Shown piece after piece: positions 34,314 to 34,932 of a stretch of 34,932 nucleotides of DNA. The notes under the pieces were generated by a model. It searched no databases and was not told the origin of the DNA. It worked only from the letters and a program-made list of their open reading frames with translations. How positions within the stretch are numbered: position 1 is the first letter of the stretch; every line of letters starts with the position of its first letter. The stretch is from Bacteroidales bacterium (GTDB lineage Bacteria > Bacteroidota > Bacteroidia > Bacteroidales > VadinHA17), in contig WFSC01000175.1 of assembly GCA_015486185.1 (NCBI GenBank), positions 1 to 34,932 on the forward strand, given 5' to 3'. A program made the translations under genes and the position numbers.

Positions 34314-34932
34314 TTAGTTACTGTTCAGTTCTTTCAATGAAACTCTTCGCGGATAACCCGGCAACATGAAGAGATGAGGTGACAACCTCTTTCTTTTCAC
34401 TTTGATCACTTTTGTTATCACCTCATAACCATAACCAAATTCCCTGACCTTTACCGGATAGCCACGCGTTTCCATATACAAATACGTTGGAAATGCCTGA
34501 TAATGGAAACCCTGTTCATAATATTTTGTAATATGGTTGAATATCTTATAATAACGTTCCAGTAACGGAAGGGGAAGGAGCTGAAGTTTAGGAGCGATCC
34601 AGGTTTCTTCGGTAGCCACATCGTTTACCCATACCATATAGACTCTTGTATTGAAACCGGCAATTTTTTCCCCTTTCCGGGTTTGTGTTATTTTTACATC
34701 CAGGCGGTCATGTCTTGCCACCGTCGAATCAGGCAACTGTAATTGGCGGATCATCCGGTCAAAACTCTTAAGCGCATCTTGTTTTTCTTTTTCGGTATAA
34801 TCACTGATCTTTTTCAGAAAGCGATCTTTCATCAATGAAACCATATCACGATCATAATCATCCACGGTACCTTCCCAATATTTTTTTGTGGCAGGATTAT
34901 AAAACTGAATAATCCCTTTATACAGGTCCATG
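34314..34932 (-). CDS. Protein of unknown function, C-terminal part (5' end beyond the window)
   Basis: At least 205 residues, open to the right edge of the window, so the true start and any signal peptide are missing. The visible part is mostly charged alpha-beta sequence: an early helix region (YDRDMVSLMKDRFLKKISDYTEKEKQDALKSF), a middle block GEKIAGFNTRVYMVWVNDVATEETWIAPK, and a C-terminal basic stretch (EVITKVIKVKRKRLSPHLFMLPGYPRRVSLKEL). The middle block, where G-x-x-x-x-x-Y-x-V-W-V-N-D precedes an E-x-W-x-A-P segment, is like the pattern of DUF4412-type exported proteins, a weak resemblance. No membrane segment is visible. It ends about 45 bases before the lepA promoter box. Confidence 0.55.
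   Translation of the reverse strand, partial: MDLYKGIIQFYNPATKKYWEGTVDDYDRDMVSLMKDRFLKKISDYTEKEKQDALKSFDRMIRQLQLPDSTVARHDRLDVKITQTRKGEKIAGFNTRVYMVWVNDVATEETWIAPKLQLLPLPLLERYYKIFNHITKYYEQGFHYQAFPTYLYMETRGYPVKVREFGYGYEVITKVIKVKRKRLSPHLFMLPGYPRRVSLKELNSN

Overview
The window looks like a contiguous chromosomal segment of a Bacteroidota bacterium, most likely Bacteroidales. The reasons are: the TAnnTTTG-type -7 promoter boxes; family members typical of the phylum (IPExxxVDY protein, RprX/RprY two-component pair, glycine-lipid acyltransferases, TapB-like protein, long amidophosphoribosyltransferase paralogue); the Bacteroidota form of LeuRS; and the gene order acpP-fabF-rnc-IPExxxVDY. Base composition is moderate to AT-rich. 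There is no phage, transposon, CRISPR array or rRNA; it is mostly housekeeping DNA with a few unusual details.

Layout. 1-2.1 kb (minus): start of the division/cell-wall cluster mraZ-rsmH-ftsL-like-ftsI (ftsI cut by the edge), preceded by four 10-bp-phased TGG boxes that look like a MraZ operator. 2.2-4.0 kb (plus): an acyltransferase pair resembling the GlsA/GlsB glycine-lipid enzymes. 4.0-11.8 kb (minus): purF-like amidophosphoribosyltransferase, SPOR protein and Usp protein, LEA14-like lipoprotein and yebC, an outer-membrane beta-barrel candidate, a STAS protein and aspS. 11.9-19.7 kb (plus): tadA, two unknown envelope proteins, two glutamate dehydrogenases with different cofactor fingerprints separated by dprA, tatD and ansA. 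19.8-22.5 kb: tRNA-Ser(GGA), an exbB-X-exbD-exbD proton-channel operon and a convergent tRNA-Arg(CCG) sharing its terminator. 22.6-26.3 kb: leuS convergent with purN. 26.4-29.2 kb: acpP-fabF-rnc-IPExxxVDY. 29.2-31.7 kb: a regulatory intergenic region, then rprX-rprY. 31.7-34.9 kb (minus): TapB-like protein, lepA and a truncated unknown.

Most notable points. (1) LeuRS carries an extra segment of about 113 residues just upstream of KMSKS that reads as a DUF559/PD-(D/E)XK nuclease-like domain with an apparent D...ExK triad, embedded in an essential aminoacyl-tRNA synthetase. (2) rprX is preceded by four GTTAAR repeats at an exact 10-bp period next to a perfect -7 box that lacks a -33 element and lies almost on the start codon, suggesting RprY autoregulation of a near-leaderless mRNA. 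(3) The MraZ-type operator upstream of mraZ is clear. (4) A strong hairpin with a T-run lies inside the probable 5' coding end of the RNase III gene.
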